Shown piece by piece: positions 1 to 9,259 of a DNA stretch of 64,000 nt (its first letter is position 1; each line of letters begins with the position of its first letter). Source of the DNA: Lachnospiraceae bacterium (GTDB lineage: Bacteria > Bacillota > Clostridia > Lachnospirales > Lachnospiraceae); NCBI GenBank assembly GCA_910575445.1, contig CAJTFW010000007.1, positions 1 to 64,000 of the forward strand, in the 5' to 3' direction. The notes beneath the pieces are model-generated. The model had not been told where the DNA came from. It did not search any database and worked only from the letters and a program-made list of their open reading frames with translations. The position numbers and the translations under genes are program-made.

Positions 1-348
<348 letters not shown>

Positions 349-612
349 GTTTGGTTTGAAAAGTTACGAAGTAATTTTTCAGACCAACGACAGAAAACAG
401 AATGTTTTCTGGAGTCTGTTACTCCAACCTTTCAAAAGTTTGTCCCTTCCAGAACAACGTTAGCTGTTCTATCCGTTACTGTTTTAGGTCGCTTTTTTAA
501 GTTAAAGCTGTTCTCAAAAATCTTATTTCAAAGAATTTTCGAAGACTTTTCAAAGCACTATTCAATTATCAAAGTTCATGTTGTTCTGCCTCGCTCTCGC
601 GACGACTTATTT

Positions 613-641
613 ATCATATCAAACTTTTTTCCATTTGTCAA
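613..641 (-). promoter_or_regulatory. rRNA operon promoter, proximal
   Basis: On the minus strand TTGACA (636-641) is followed after 17 bp by TATGAT (613-618), a near-perfect sigma-A promoter. It lies about 260 bp upstream of the 16S 5' end. The leader between (349-605) has no ORF and probably carries antitermination and processing signals, which I could not assign. An A/T-rich tract immediately upstream could act as an UP element. Confidence 0.85.
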
Positions 642-727
642 CAACTTTTTTCATTTTTTTTAAAAAACTTTTTGAAGTCGACAACTTTTGATAAGTATAT
701 CTGCCGCTCTCTCAAGTCAGCTCGCTT

Positions 728-756
728 ATAATACCAAACTCTTCCTCCTCTGTCAA
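728..756 (-). promoter_or_regulatory. rRNA operon promoter, distal
   Basis: This is a second consensus promoter in tandem with the one at 613-641. TTGACA (751-756) is separated by 17 bp from TATTAT (728-733). Runs of A just upstream on the minus strand (about 757-787) look like an UP element. Tandem strong promoters are usual for rRNA operons and explain the otherwise empty 350-850 stretch. Confidence 0.82.
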
Positions 757-827
757 CCCTTTTTTTACATTTTTTTATATTTTTTTAGCATCCCTCTAAA
801 CGCCTTCACGAAAGTCATCTATTTTCA

Positions 828-845
828 GGGGCTTGTATAAGCCCC
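828..845 (-). terminator. Short hairpin after the vWA gene
   Basis: A 7-bp GC-rich stem (828-834 with 839-845) and 4-nt loop lies 10 bp past the stop of the vWA gene. No U-run follows on either strand, so it is at best a weak or factor-assisted terminator separating the MoxR/vWA operon from the rRNA promoters. Confidence 0.4.
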
Positions 846-854
846 TTTACCCAT

Positions 855-2045
855 TTATGTTATCTTCTCAAATTCTTTCTTCATTCCACTTAAATCCTGC
901 CCTCTAAACGCCAATTCCAGCAGTCTTGGCAACATCTGCGGATTACACGCAAAGCAAGGAATTCCAATTCCTGCAATCTTCTGCGCCATCTGCGTATCAT
1001 AATAAGGTCTTCCTCCATCTGCCAGAGCCAAAAGACAAATTACGGTCACCCCTGACTCCTTCATCTCCTCCAATCTTCGAAGCAGTGCTGCCCGATTCCC
1101 ACCTTCTTCTAAGTCCGAAATCAAGAAAAACAATGTCTTCGCCGGATTCTCAATCAGCTCCTGGCAATACGCCACCGACCGGTCAATATTCGTCCCGCCT
1201 CCTAGCTGAAAACCAAAAAGCAAATCCACCGGGTCATCACATTTCTCTGTTAAATCCACAATACTTGTATCAAATGCCACCACATGTGTACTAAGACTAG
1301 ACATACTCGCCAGAATACAACTCATAATTGAAGAGTAAATCACAGACTCCCCCATCGATCCACTCTGGTCAATATCTAATATTACTTTCCATTTATTGGC
1401 TGCTGTTGTACTTGTTCTGTCAAAGAAATAAAAGTGCTCTGGTACAATTGTCCCAAGTTCTTTATGGTAGTGTTTTAAATTCCTAGATATCGTCAACTTA
1501 TAATCCAGCGCCGCAGCCGATGGAATTGGCGAATGACGTCTTCTATTAATCGCTGCTGTCACCACACGCCTAATATCCTGCTCTAGAAGCTTATTAATCT
1601 CTTCCACTATCTTTTGGATAAATGCCCGTACACTTTCCTTAGAACGCTTTGGAATCTGGTCTTTTAATAGAAGAATCGTCGCCGCCAAATTGACATCTGG
1701 CTCTAGATTCTCTAAAAGCTCTGGTTCAAAAAGCAGCTGTTTTAAGCCACATCTGCTCATTGCATCTCCTTGTATCACAGTCACCAAATCTTTATCGAAC
1801 AGGCTTCTTACATCTCCAAGCCATCGACTAATCTGTGGATTAGAAGGACCATTGCCAGCGCCTCTTGCCTGACCTGCCCTATTGCCAAAACCACCACTCT
1901 CTACCCGATTATAGATAGCAGCAAGCGCCTGGTCCATCAAATCCATCTCTCCTGTAGGTTCTTCTCCCCCCATCTGCCCAAAGCGTGACTGACTCTCCTG
2001 CCCCAGAATCAACCTCCAACGGCCAAGCCGTGTCTGTATATCCAT
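855..2045 (-). CDS. vWA-domain protein (YehP-like) of a MoxR/vWA operon
   Basis: A 396-aa protein with a C-terminal von Willebrand factor A domain. The metal-ion-dependent adhesion site is visible as DxSxS (D226, S228, S230), followed by a GGGTN segment near residue 282 and LISDLE near 310. The N-terminal 200 residues are helical with no motif I recognise. It is the last gene of a five-gene minus-strand operon, 15 bp after the DUF5682 gene. MoxR-type AAA+ ATPases commonly act with vWA partners as metal-dependent chaperone or assembly machines, and E. coli YehP is the nearest named relative I can suggest. The actual client is unknown. Confidence 0.85.
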   Translation of the reverse strand: MDIQTRLGRWRLILGQESQSRFGQMGGEEPTGEMDLMDQALAAIYNRVESGGFGNRAGQARGAGNGPSNPQISRWLGDVRSLFDKDLVTVIQGDAMSRCGLKQLLFEPELLENLEPDVNLAATILLLKDQIPKRSKESVRAFIQKIVEEINKLLEQDIRRVVTAAINRRRHSPIPSAAALDYKLTISRNLKHYHKELGTIVPEHFYFFDRTSTTAANKWKVILDIDQSGSMGESVIYSSIMSCILASMSSLSTHVVAFDTSIVDLTEKCDDPVDLLFGFQLGGGTNIDRSVAYCQELIENPAKTLFFLISDLEEGGNRAALLRRLEEMKESGVTVICLLALADGGRPYYDTQMAQKIAGIGIPCFACNPQMLPRLLELAFRGQDLSGMKKEFEKIT

Positions 2046-2060
2046 CTTACCACCCCTTTA

Positions 2061-4328
2061 TCAGATATCAAAATCAAAATCGTCCAGACCAGCCAAAAGC
2101 TCCTGCTCCTCCTGACTCACCTCACGATTGATTGCCTCACTGACCTGCTGTGCATGAAAGCCCCAGATTTCTCCTAGATTTTCTGCGATACTGTCTTTTT
2201 CTGCCGGTGAAAAATCTGCAAAGGCACGTCGCAAGAACACCAGTGCTCTCTTAAATTCCTCATCATCCAATGTATTTAGATACTCATCTAGATGTTCCCA
2301 CAAAGACAGTCTGGCAATCAGCGCATAACGGTTCTTCATCGCAAGCCCCTCAAACCATCCAGCTCCTAGATCTGCTGGAATACCTTTTGACAAGCGCCGC
2401 CCTACTTCTAATTTTAGATGCTCTGTATCCATCTCTCCACGCTCTAAAAGAATCGCTGCTGCATATCCTGAGAGTTTTGTATTTAAATCATCTCTATTTG
2501 CAATCTCCCGAAGGGCTAAAAGCCACGCTTCATGGTCTAGAAAATCATGGGCTAAATCCACTTTATTTAGCTGCTCCATCGCCGCTTGCATTCCCTTGCT
2601 TCCATTGTCATCACAGACACAGGCACCTGGAAGAAGCAGACAAGCCCGATAAAAAATCTGTGTTAAAATTGGTATAAGTGGCGAAGCATCCAGTCTGCGG
2701 ATACTTCCATACTGAATCACGACTGACAGTCTAGAAGCAGTCAAAGCCAACTCTTCTAGAGACGCTGCATCTACTGCAATCGCCTGAAGAGCTGTCAGCG
2801 CATAGCGCACAGCCTCTGCCATTCCACAAGTAAAAGCATCCTCTATTACGGATGCAATTCCACTCATATTCTGAGCAGTTTCCACCCGTTCCTTCATCGC
2901 AAAAGATGCTGCCTGCGCAATGGTATCTCCTTTTAGTGCTGCCTCCACAAGCTCAATCTCTGCTTCTGGTGTCCAGCGCACAATCCACCTTTCTGCCCAG
3001 GTGGCATTATCCTGTGTTACCTGCTGCCAATCCACAAAGCTAATCTTTAAAATTCGAAGTCTGTGCAGGAAAAAAGAACGATACAAATCTAAGTATGCCG
3101 ATTTTTCAGAGATAACATTGCGATTTTCACGCAAATCTAGCGCCAGTTCCTGTGCAGTCAAATCCCGGTATTTCTCAAGCTTCCACTCCTTTAGCTGACG
3201 ATAAAAGTCCTCCTGAATACTGGTACGGCTTACTCCATCTGGCAATGCGCCAATCGTTGTTCCAATCTCCGTATCTGCCACAGCCAGATTCACTGCCGAA
3301 AACCGGCCTTCTCCCATAAGTGTCACCGCTGCATCCCGAAGGTCCCGAAGGGAAGGTGCTTTGCTTCCACGAAGTTGTGCAAGTGAAGAGGCAAGTCGCA
3401 CCGCCTCAATCGTCTGTGCAGACGAGACAGGTGTTCCATTTTCCCTCTGGTATCCGGCAATGCGAGAGAGATAACTATAAGAAGCTCTAAGAGGCTCCTG
3501 ATATAAAAATGCTTCCCATAAAAGTGCATAATACGCCGGCGCCTTATTGCCAGCTCCATATCCAGCTCTTGTAGAGAGCCGATAATAGGAGTATGGCATC
3601 AAGGTATGGCTGGCTTCGACCCTTGGCAGCGCCAGAAATTCTTCCTCTGACATTGCATCTTCTGCCCAGTTCTTCAGACCTTCTACATGATAAGAACCAG
3701 TCACTACCACAATTTCTTCTGGCAAAAAGCCTTCCCGTACGGCTAGGCGAATCTGCCTTCTCATACAAGCTTCTCTTACAAGCGTCTCCATCCAGTCACT
3801 TTCTTTTCCTTCGGTCAGCTTTCGAAGCTTTGCACCAAACGTATAGACCCCCTGCCGATAGCCTTCTGTACTATCCACATGCTCTAGTGTTCTCTCCCAG
3901 AACATATCATATCCATCTTCTTTCGCTGCCCTGTCAAGTCCCTGATAGACACTCTGTCTACCTTCTTCGCCTTCCTCTTCATCGATATCATCTCTATAAG
4001 GAATCGCCAAGAAAGCCTCTGAAGGAAGGTCCATAAAGCGACAATCTGTCTTGTGTTCACGGCACCAGACAATGGCCTGATACTCTGGTGAATACTCTGC
4101 AAACGGATACAAAATAGTGCGCACGGGTGCCTCACTGGTATATGCCAGAATTGCTATTGGAGGTCTTGTCTCCGGTCGCGTCATATTTTCTATCTGGTCA
4201 TTCAAATCAGATGGTCCTTCTATTAGCACAAGTTTTGGCTTCTTTTCTTCTAGATACTCTCTTAAATAATAGGCACCAGCCGGAGACAAATGACGGATTC
4301 CAAAAAAATGTATCCCTGCTCCCATCAA
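2061..4328 (-). CDS. DUF5682 family protein (YehM-like)
   Basis: A 755-aa protein that opens with an HFFGIRHLSPAG segment and an LVLIEGPSDL segment typical of DUF5682, the family of E. coli YehM. No transmembrane segments are visible and much of the protein looks helical. Its start overlaps the stop of the MoxR ATPase gene (4325-4328, ATGA type), so the two are translationally coupled; either of two adjacent ATGs could be used. The biochemical function of the family is not established. Placement between an AAA+ ATPase and a vWA protein suggests a subunit or adaptor of the same machine. Confidence 0.82.
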   Translation of the reverse strand: MMGAGIHFFGIRHLSPAGAYYLREYLEEKKPKLVLIEGPSDLNDQIENMTRPETRPPIAILAYTSEAPVRTILYPFAEYSPEYQAIVWCREHKTDCRFMDLPSEAFLAIPYRDDIDEEEGEEGRQSVYQGLDRAAKEDGYDMFWERTLEHVDSTEGYRQGVYTFGAKLRKLTEGKESDWMETLVREACMRRQIRLAVREGFLPEEIVVVTGSYHVEGLKNWAEDAMSEEEFLALPRVEASHTLMPYSYYRLSTRAGYGAGNKAPAYYALLWEAFLYQEPLRASYSYLSRIAGYQRENGTPVSSAQTIEAVRLASSLAQLRGSKAPSLRDLRDAAVTLMGEGRFSAVNLAVADTEIGTTIGALPDGVSRTSIQEDFYRQLKEWKLEKYRDLTAQELALDLRENRNVISEKSAYLDLYRSFFLHRLRILKISFVDWQQVTQDNATWAERWIVRWTPEAEIELVEAALKGDTIAQAASFAMKERVETAQNMSGIASVIEDAFTCGMAEAVRYALTALQAIAVDAASLEELALTASRLSVVIQYGSIRRLDASPLIPILTQIFYRACLLLPGACVCDDNGSKGMQAAMEQLNKVDLAHDFLDHEAWLLALREIANRDDLNTKLSGYAAAILLERGEMDTEHLKLEVGRRLSKGIPADLGAGWFEGLAMKNRYALIARLSLWEHLDEYLNTLDDEEFKRALVFLRRAFADFSPAEKDSIAENLGEIWGFHAQQVSEAINREVSQEEQELLAGLDDFDFDI

Positions 4329-5410
4329 CGATTCAACTCCTTGCAGGCTTTATAGAGTCCCGTCCAGCGAGACCCCCTCTTTTTCATCACATTGTCCAGA
4401 TACTCTTTCCATATAACAATATCTTTTTCTTCTTCCTTTACCACTGCACCCTGTAATCCAGCCGCAAGGTCTTCATCGGTAATATCTCCTTTTCCAAAAC
4501 TTCCGGCAAGTGCCATGCTGTTGCAGAGTAGAGAAATCGCCTCCGCTGTAGAGAGTACCCCGGAAGGTCCTTTGACTTTCTGGCTTCTGTCCAATGTCTC
4601 TCCATTTCGAAGTTCCCGAAATATCGTACATACTTTCTCAACCACATCTTCGTCTGGAAGCTTTGCATTTAAATCTAGATTGCCAGAGAGCTGCTCAACT
4701 CTTGTACGCACAATCTCCATCTCCGCATGCAGATTGGCTGGCGAAGGAAGTACCACAATATTAAATCTTCTCTTAAGAGCTGCTGACATATCATTGACGC
4801 CTTTATCTCTGGTATTTGCTGTGGCTATAATGGAAAATCCTTTCTGTGCCGGAACTTCTAGTCCCAATTCTGGGACAGAGATGCGCTTCTCAGACAATAT
4901 TGATATCAGCGCATCCTGTACTTCCGATGCACACCTTGATATCTCCTCTACCCTTGCAATGCTTCCAGTCTCCATCGCATGAAATACAGGACTTTTTAGC
5001 ATTGCATCTAGGGATGGACCTTTGGCAATCAGCATTGCATAGTTCCAGGAATACCGAATCTGTTCTTCTGTCGTTCCGGCCGTTCCCTGAATCACTTTGG
5101 TAGAATCACCGTTAATCGCTGCTGTCAGATGCTCAGAAAGCCAACTTTTTGCTGTTCCTGGCTCTCCAATCAACAACAGTGCCCGGTCTGTTACCAGAGT
5201 TGCAATTGCAATCTCCACCAGACGCTCATGCCCAATATACTTTGGAGTAATCACAGTCTTTCCTACTTTGCCTCCACAGATATAAGTTCGCACTGAGCGA
5301 GGAGACATCTTCCATCCTGCTGGAACCGGGTCCTTTTCTGCCGCAATCAAGGCATCAATCTCTTTTTGAAAAAGCTGCTCTGCAGGCAGCCGTAATACTT
5401 CCTGTTTCAT
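4325..5410 (-). CDS. MoxR-family AAA+ ATPase (YehL subfamily-like)
   Basis: A 361-aa single-domain AAA+ ATPase. Walker A is GEPGTAKS at residues 82-89, the Walker B region is VEEI at 154-157, sensor 1 is the ATANT segment (196-200), and RR at 214-215 is a candidate arginine finger. Walker B has Glu-Glu where Asp-Glu is usual. YehL is one of the described MoxR subfamilies and is encoded next to DUF5682, vWA and SWIM proteins, as here. The start overlaps the stop of the upstream gene by 4 bp. The likely role is ATP-driven remodelling of an unknown client together with the vWA partner. Confidence 0.88.
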   Translation of the reverse strand: MKQEVLRLPAEQLFQKEIDALIAAEKDPVPAGWKMSPRSVRTYICGGKVGKTVITPKYIGHERLVEIAIATLVTDRALLLIGEPGTAKSWLSEHLTAAINGDSTKVIQGTAGTTEEQIRYSWNYAMLIAKGPSLDAMLKSPVFHAMETGSIARVEEISRCASEVQDALISILSEKRISVPELGLEVPAQKGFSIIATANTRDKGVNDMSAALKRRFNIVVLPSPANLHAEMEIVRTRVEQLSGNLDLNAKLPDEDVVEKVCTIFRELRNGETLDRSQKVKGPSGVLSTAEAISLLCNSMALAGSFGKGDITDEDLAAGLQGAVVKEEEKDIVIWKEYLDNVMKKRGSRWTGLYKACKELNR

Positions 5411-7479
5411 CTTTCTTCCTCCCCCGCACCGATGGTCTTTAATTCATCTATGTATGTATCGAAAATATCTATTATTTTTGAATTGCGAATCTTGATTTTT
5501 CCGCTTTTTACTTTGCTTCGTACAGTCTGAATCTCTTTTAACTTCTCTTTCCATCCTCCAGGAAGTTCTTTTAGATACATCTGTGCTTCCCAAACAGCAA
5601 TCGACTTGCCACTTGCAAAAAATTTCTCCGCAAGTCCGGCACACTGCGTAGAACCACATTTTTTCAAAAGCCTTAGATAATCTAAGTTATTGTCTACCAC
5701 TTTAGCTCTGTGATAAAAATATTGTTCTAATCTTTTACAGTATTCAGGATGATTTGGCTGTATCCAATGTCCCAGATGCATATCCAGTGTTCGGTCCTTA
5801 CAGTCCATCACCAGGTCTGTTAAATACCCCTCTACCGATGAGAAGGGAAGTGATTGCCTGAACGTCTCCGCCTGACCATTTACAGGACTTTGCCGTTGTG
5901 TCCATATAACATAAGCATCCTCTTTTGTATCACTTATTACATCCTCTGATAACATTTCCATATCTTCTCTATAATAAATAGAAGAACAATAATTTTGAAG
6001 CACTCTGGCATTGGTCTTTTTCAATACCTGTGAAAGTTCCTCTTCTCTCCAGATATGTCGAAAAACTTTCTCTATCTCCTGTTTTACTTGCTGTGATTCT
6101 ACGACTTTTCCCCAAATCGCAGAGTTTTTATAAATAAAATGTTCTGCCCATTCTCGACATTCTTTTTCTGTATGAAACAAAATCTGTGCAGTAAAAGCGG
6201 AAGCAAACCATCTCATCCGCTGAGACTTCTCCTGTGTATTCCAAATCTCAATCGCAGTCTCTCCAAGTGATTGGTCCGCAGTCATCTGAAGTGTCTGACA
6301 CATAATCTGCGGTATAATCTCTTTAAAAGTTCCACTGCCATTATAAAAATAAGGCATCAAATCCCGAACACTCCAGATAACCTTTTCTCCTTCGATTGGT
6401 CGGTCCAAGTTCCATCCAATCTGTGCTGCCATCTTGTAACACTCACAGATGCTCTCTCCCGTCTTTCCAGGAAGAGCCAAGATACAGGCACGAAGAATCT
6501 CTACGGTCCTCTTAGTAAGCGAGCCCACTATCGGTTCTTTTCCTACCGAAACCCAAGGCTCTAGCTGCTCTTTAAATTTCTTTGCCACAAGCTCTGAAGC
6601 CCATACAGCATTTGATTCCGCCAGATAGGCAATCCCCTCTTTGGGGTTCTTCTCTACATATGCAGTCCAGAATTCCCTAGCCTCCTCATGTTCCATAGAA
6701 GCAAGTGCCCAATATGCCATCTTTTTTGCAGCACCCTTTTCAGTCTTTAAAAGCTCTGATAGAAGGGAAAGATTCTGCTTTGTATAGCGCAGTGCATAAA
6801 TCAACTCATTTTTTACATCTTTTTGTGCATTCTTTAACTGCTCTAAATAAAAATCATTCTCATCTTCTTTCGCTATCGCCTCGATAACTTGCAGACGTCG
6901 AACCATCTCTTTTTTTCCTTTGGGGTCAAATCCATCTTTTAACAGAGGAATTATCGATGCATCACTCTCCTTTAACCAAGAAGTCACTTCTTCTGCCAGT
7001 TCTGCATAGCTGGCTCCAAGTGCTTTAACCAGTGCATGCTTTACCCGATAGTCCTCAAAAAGCTCTGGATGTTCTTTTCTGGTATCTATCACATATGCAT
7101 ACCTTCCCCCGCCAGAATTTCCCAAAGCATCTAAAAGCTTACTTAATACCGAATATGGCGCGTTTGTCACAGCACTGCCAGAATTATATGTATGAATCTT
7201 TTCTAACTCTCCTGATACAGAAACTACCCCTTGTGTGCAAATCACAGCATCCACCAGCGTAATCGCATCTAACAGTGTTCCCGGACGGTCTTTACAATCT
7301 TTAGACAAAAGCAGGCTTAAAAGCTGTCCAATCTTAGCAAATACTGGCGATGCTGCCTCTAAAGGCTTTATATCCAAGACTGCACGCTCTAGACGAAAAT
7401 CTTCCGAAAGCAACTCACTGCCTGAGATTACTGCATTTTTCAGGCGGACGCGAAGCTCATATAATGGTGCAATATCCAT
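5407..7479 (-). CDS. Large helical (HEAT-like) protein of the MoxR operon
   Basis: A 690-aa protein that I do not recognise by family. It is rich in Leu, Glu, Lys and Ala, with repeating helix-pair patterns reminiscent of HEAT repeats: for example, a segment around residues 215-280 in which lengths of about 30 residues recur. There is no signal peptide or membrane segment. It sits between the SWIM-domain gene (25 bp upstream) and the MoxR ATPase (4-bp overlap downstream), so it is very likely part of the same complex. It may be the scaffold or client-recognition subunit. That is inference from shape and context only. Confidence 0.7.
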   Translation of the reverse strand: MDIAPLYELRVRLKNAVISGSELLSEDFRLERAVLDIKPLEAASPVFAKIGQLLSLLLSKDCKDRPGTLLDAITLVDAVICTQGVVSVSGELEKIHTYNSGSAVTNAPYSVLSKLLDALGNSGGGRYAYVIDTRKEHPELFEDYRVKHALVKALGASYAELAEEVTSWLKESDASIIPLLKDGFDPKGKKEMVRRLQVIEAIAKEDENDFYLEQLKNAQKDVKNELIYALRYTKQNLSLLSELLKTEKGAAKKMAYWALASMEHEEAREFWTAYVEKNPKEGIAYLAESNAVWASELVAKKFKEQLEPWVSVGKEPIVGSLTKRTVEILRACILALPGKTGESICECYKMAAQIGWNLDRPIEGEKVIWSVRDLMPYFYNGSGTFKEIIPQIMCQTLQMTADQSLGETAIEIWNTQEKSQRMRWFASAFTAQILFHTEKECREWAEHFIYKNSAIWGKVVESQQVKQEIEKVFRHIWREEELSQVLKKTNARVLQNYCSSIYYREDMEMLSEDVISDTKEDAYVIWTQRQSPVNGQAETFRQSLPFSSVEGYLTDLVMDCKDRTLDMHLGHWIQPNHPEYCKRLEQYFYHRAKVVDNNLDYLRLLKKCGSTQCAGLAEKFFASGKSIAVWEAQMYLKELPGGWKEKLKEIQTVRSKVKSGKIKIRNSKIIDIFDTYIDELKTIGAGEEER

Positions 7480-7503
7480 CTCTTTTTCTTCTCCCTTCCT
7501 ATC

Positions 7504-8937
7504 TTAATATAGCAGCCTGACAATCTCAGACTCGGTAAGGATACTAAAAGGCTTCAGCCGAAGTCTTCTGTCCTGTACACTATAGTAAAATGCGCCAAGC
7601 AATACCTGATGATGAAAAAGCTTAGCATCAGGAAGTATGGAAAGCCGCTTTACTGTCTCCTCTATCCCTGGCAAGTCCCCTAGTAAAATCGTCTGTCCAC
7701 TTTCCATGCGAAGCACATATCCTTCTTTTGTCTGCCCAATCTCCTCATAAGCAATCAACCGAAGCAACATAGGAGATGCAATCGCATTTTTTAGAAAGTT
7801 CTTTGCCACTTTTGCTTCCGCTGCTAAATCCGAAGAAGCAAACGAGCGAAGTTTTTGAAGGTCACTGTCTTTTACTTCCCGAATCTGCATGCCATCCCAT
7901 CGAACGCGCAGATTTCCTTCTCCTGGATAATATACTGCCAAAGGAACCTCTGCCACTCCAAAGACCGTATCCTCCTGTTTCACATATTTTAATGCTTTTA
8001 CAGGACGATAGTTATAAGTAAGACTTATCTCTCCAGAATCTATATCTGCCCAACAGCCACTCTCAATATATTCCTTTCTAGCTGCATCATAAGAAGACCA
8101 AAAAGATAACTGCACAAGCTTTGCATCCTTTTTACAGCGCCCAAGTGCCTCTAGCTCCGACAGTTTCCAGACTCCGCCAAGCTCCTCATAGAGTAGATTG
8201 TCATCTTGCTCTGGGTTGTCTTTTTCTAACTTTCCTGTCAGATAAACACGAGATTTCTTTACAAGACTCCAAAGCTTCTCTAAGACCTCAATCGCATCCT
8301 CATAGTGGCTTTCATTGGCATCCTTTTGAAACGCCTCAATCTCCAAAATCAACCGATTTAAAAGTCTCTGTGGTCCCGGCAGATAGTAATCCCCAAGTTG
8401 CTTTGAAAGCTGCTTATAAGCATCTAGAGAAGTACCTCCCATCGTCCCAATACCAGCCTTTACAAAATCCAAAACCAGCTTCTCTGTCAAATCAAGCCCC
8501 TCTAACTGCTTTTTAAGTTTCTTCGTTCTGGCTGCCTTCTGATTCTTAGAAGGTGCCTTCTTAGCGGCAGGAGCAGAAGCAGCCTTCTCTGTACGTGCCT
8601 GCTTTTTCTCCCTTTTTTTCACAATATCCTCTGGAATCTCGCACACTTGAAATGTCTTCTTCCCCATCATCTCATACAATAAGGCCAGACTGTGCTTACA
8701 AGGAAACTGCCGGCTTGGGCAAGAACACCGAAATACTGGCGCCTTCTTATCAATAAAATCTGCTGACGTAATATAATTGCTTTTTCCGCTCCCGCTACAC
8801 TCTCCTAGATAAAACGTATCATCTGCCGAGCGCTCTAATCGCACAAAACCACCCTTTTGCGCAATTTTACGCCCATTGGCAGCTGCCGTCGGATTTGGTG
8901 CTAGAGCAAGAATCTGCTGTTCCGTAATCTGCTGCAT
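7504..8937 (-). CDS. SWIM zinc-finger protein (YehQ-like), first gene of the MoxR operon
   Basis: A 477-aa protein with a SWIM-type zinc-binding motif, C71-x-C73 then C80-x-H82, in its N-terminal part. A lysine/alanine-rich linker follows (about 97-145), and then a long region of unknown fold. SWIM domains bind DNA or protein. In E. coli a SWIM protein (YehQ) is encoded with YehL, YehM and YehP. The upstream region (8938-9048) has an inverted repeat and AT-rich sequence, so transcription of the five-gene operon most likely begins here. A good Shine-Dalgarno (GAGGAG) precedes the ATG. Confidence 0.83.
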   Translation of the reverse strand: MQQITEQQILALAPNPTAAANGRKIAQKGGFVRLERSADDTFYLGECSGSGKSNYITSADFIDKKAPVFRCSCPSRQFPCKHSLALLYEMMGKKTFQVCEIPEDIVKKREKKQARTEKAASAPAAKKAPSKNQKAARTKKLKKQLEGLDLTEKLVLDFVKAGIGTMGGTSLDAYKQLSKQLGDYYLPGPQRLLNRLILEIEAFQKDANESHYEDAIEVLEKLWSLVKKSRVYLTGKLEKDNPEQDDNLLYEELGGVWKLSELEALGRCKKDAKLVQLSFWSSYDAARKEYIESGCWADIDSGEISLTYNYRPVKALKYVKQEDTVFGVAEVPLAVYYPGEGNLRVRWDGMQIREVKDSDLQKLRSFASSDLAAEAKVAKNFLKNAIASPMLLRLIAYEEIGQTKEGYVLRMESGQTILLGDLPGIEETVKRLSILPDAKLFHHQVLLGAFYYSVQDRRLRLKPFSILTESEIVRLLY

Positions 8938-8965
8938 ATGGTCACTCCTCTCTTACAACTCCATG

Positions 8966-8999
8966 CTTTTATTCTATCATATTTTTCTAAGAATAAAAG
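8966..8999. repeat. Inverted repeat upstream of the MoxR operon, possible operator
   Basis: A perfect 10-bp inverted repeat (8966-8975 with 8990-8999, unit CTTTTATTCT) flanks a TATGATAGAAT-type -10 candidate on the minus strand, 29-62 bp upstream of the SWIM gene. An operator that occludes the promoter fits the position. A weak hairpin in the transcript is the alternative. Confidence 0.4.
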
Positions 9000-9048
9000 A
9001 AATATTTGTTGAAAAATCTAAATTCATAACCATTTGACAGATTACTTT

Positions 9049-9246
9049 TTATATAGAATCCACAGCTTCTTCCCCTTGTATCTTTTCTAATTCTTCTTCA
9101 AATTCTTCCTCCCTTTTTTTCATTTTGTCCCGGTGAATTACAAAAATCAAAATCATCAATGCCAGCACAATCAATGCCGGAAGGTCCCATGCACACAATC
9201 CCCAAAAACTATGCGAAAACATATACTCCAAAATATATTGTACCAT
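9049..9246 (-). CDS. Small single-pass membrane protein
   Basis: A 65-aa protein with one hydrophobic segment (about residues 20-40, ending in VIH) followed by a highly charged K/E-rich tail predicted to be cytoplasmic and possibly coiled-coil. The ATG has a strong GGAGG site lying in the end of the upstream surface-protein gene, so the two genes are co-transcribed. The surface protein also ends in a membrane segment plus basic/acidic tail, so the two may associate in the membrane. No family recognised. Confidence 0.7.
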   Translation of the reverse strand: MVQYILEYMFSHSFWGLCAWDLPALIVLALMILIFVIHRDKMKKREEEFEEELEKIQGEEAVDSI

Positions 9247-9259
9247 CTAAAATAACCTC

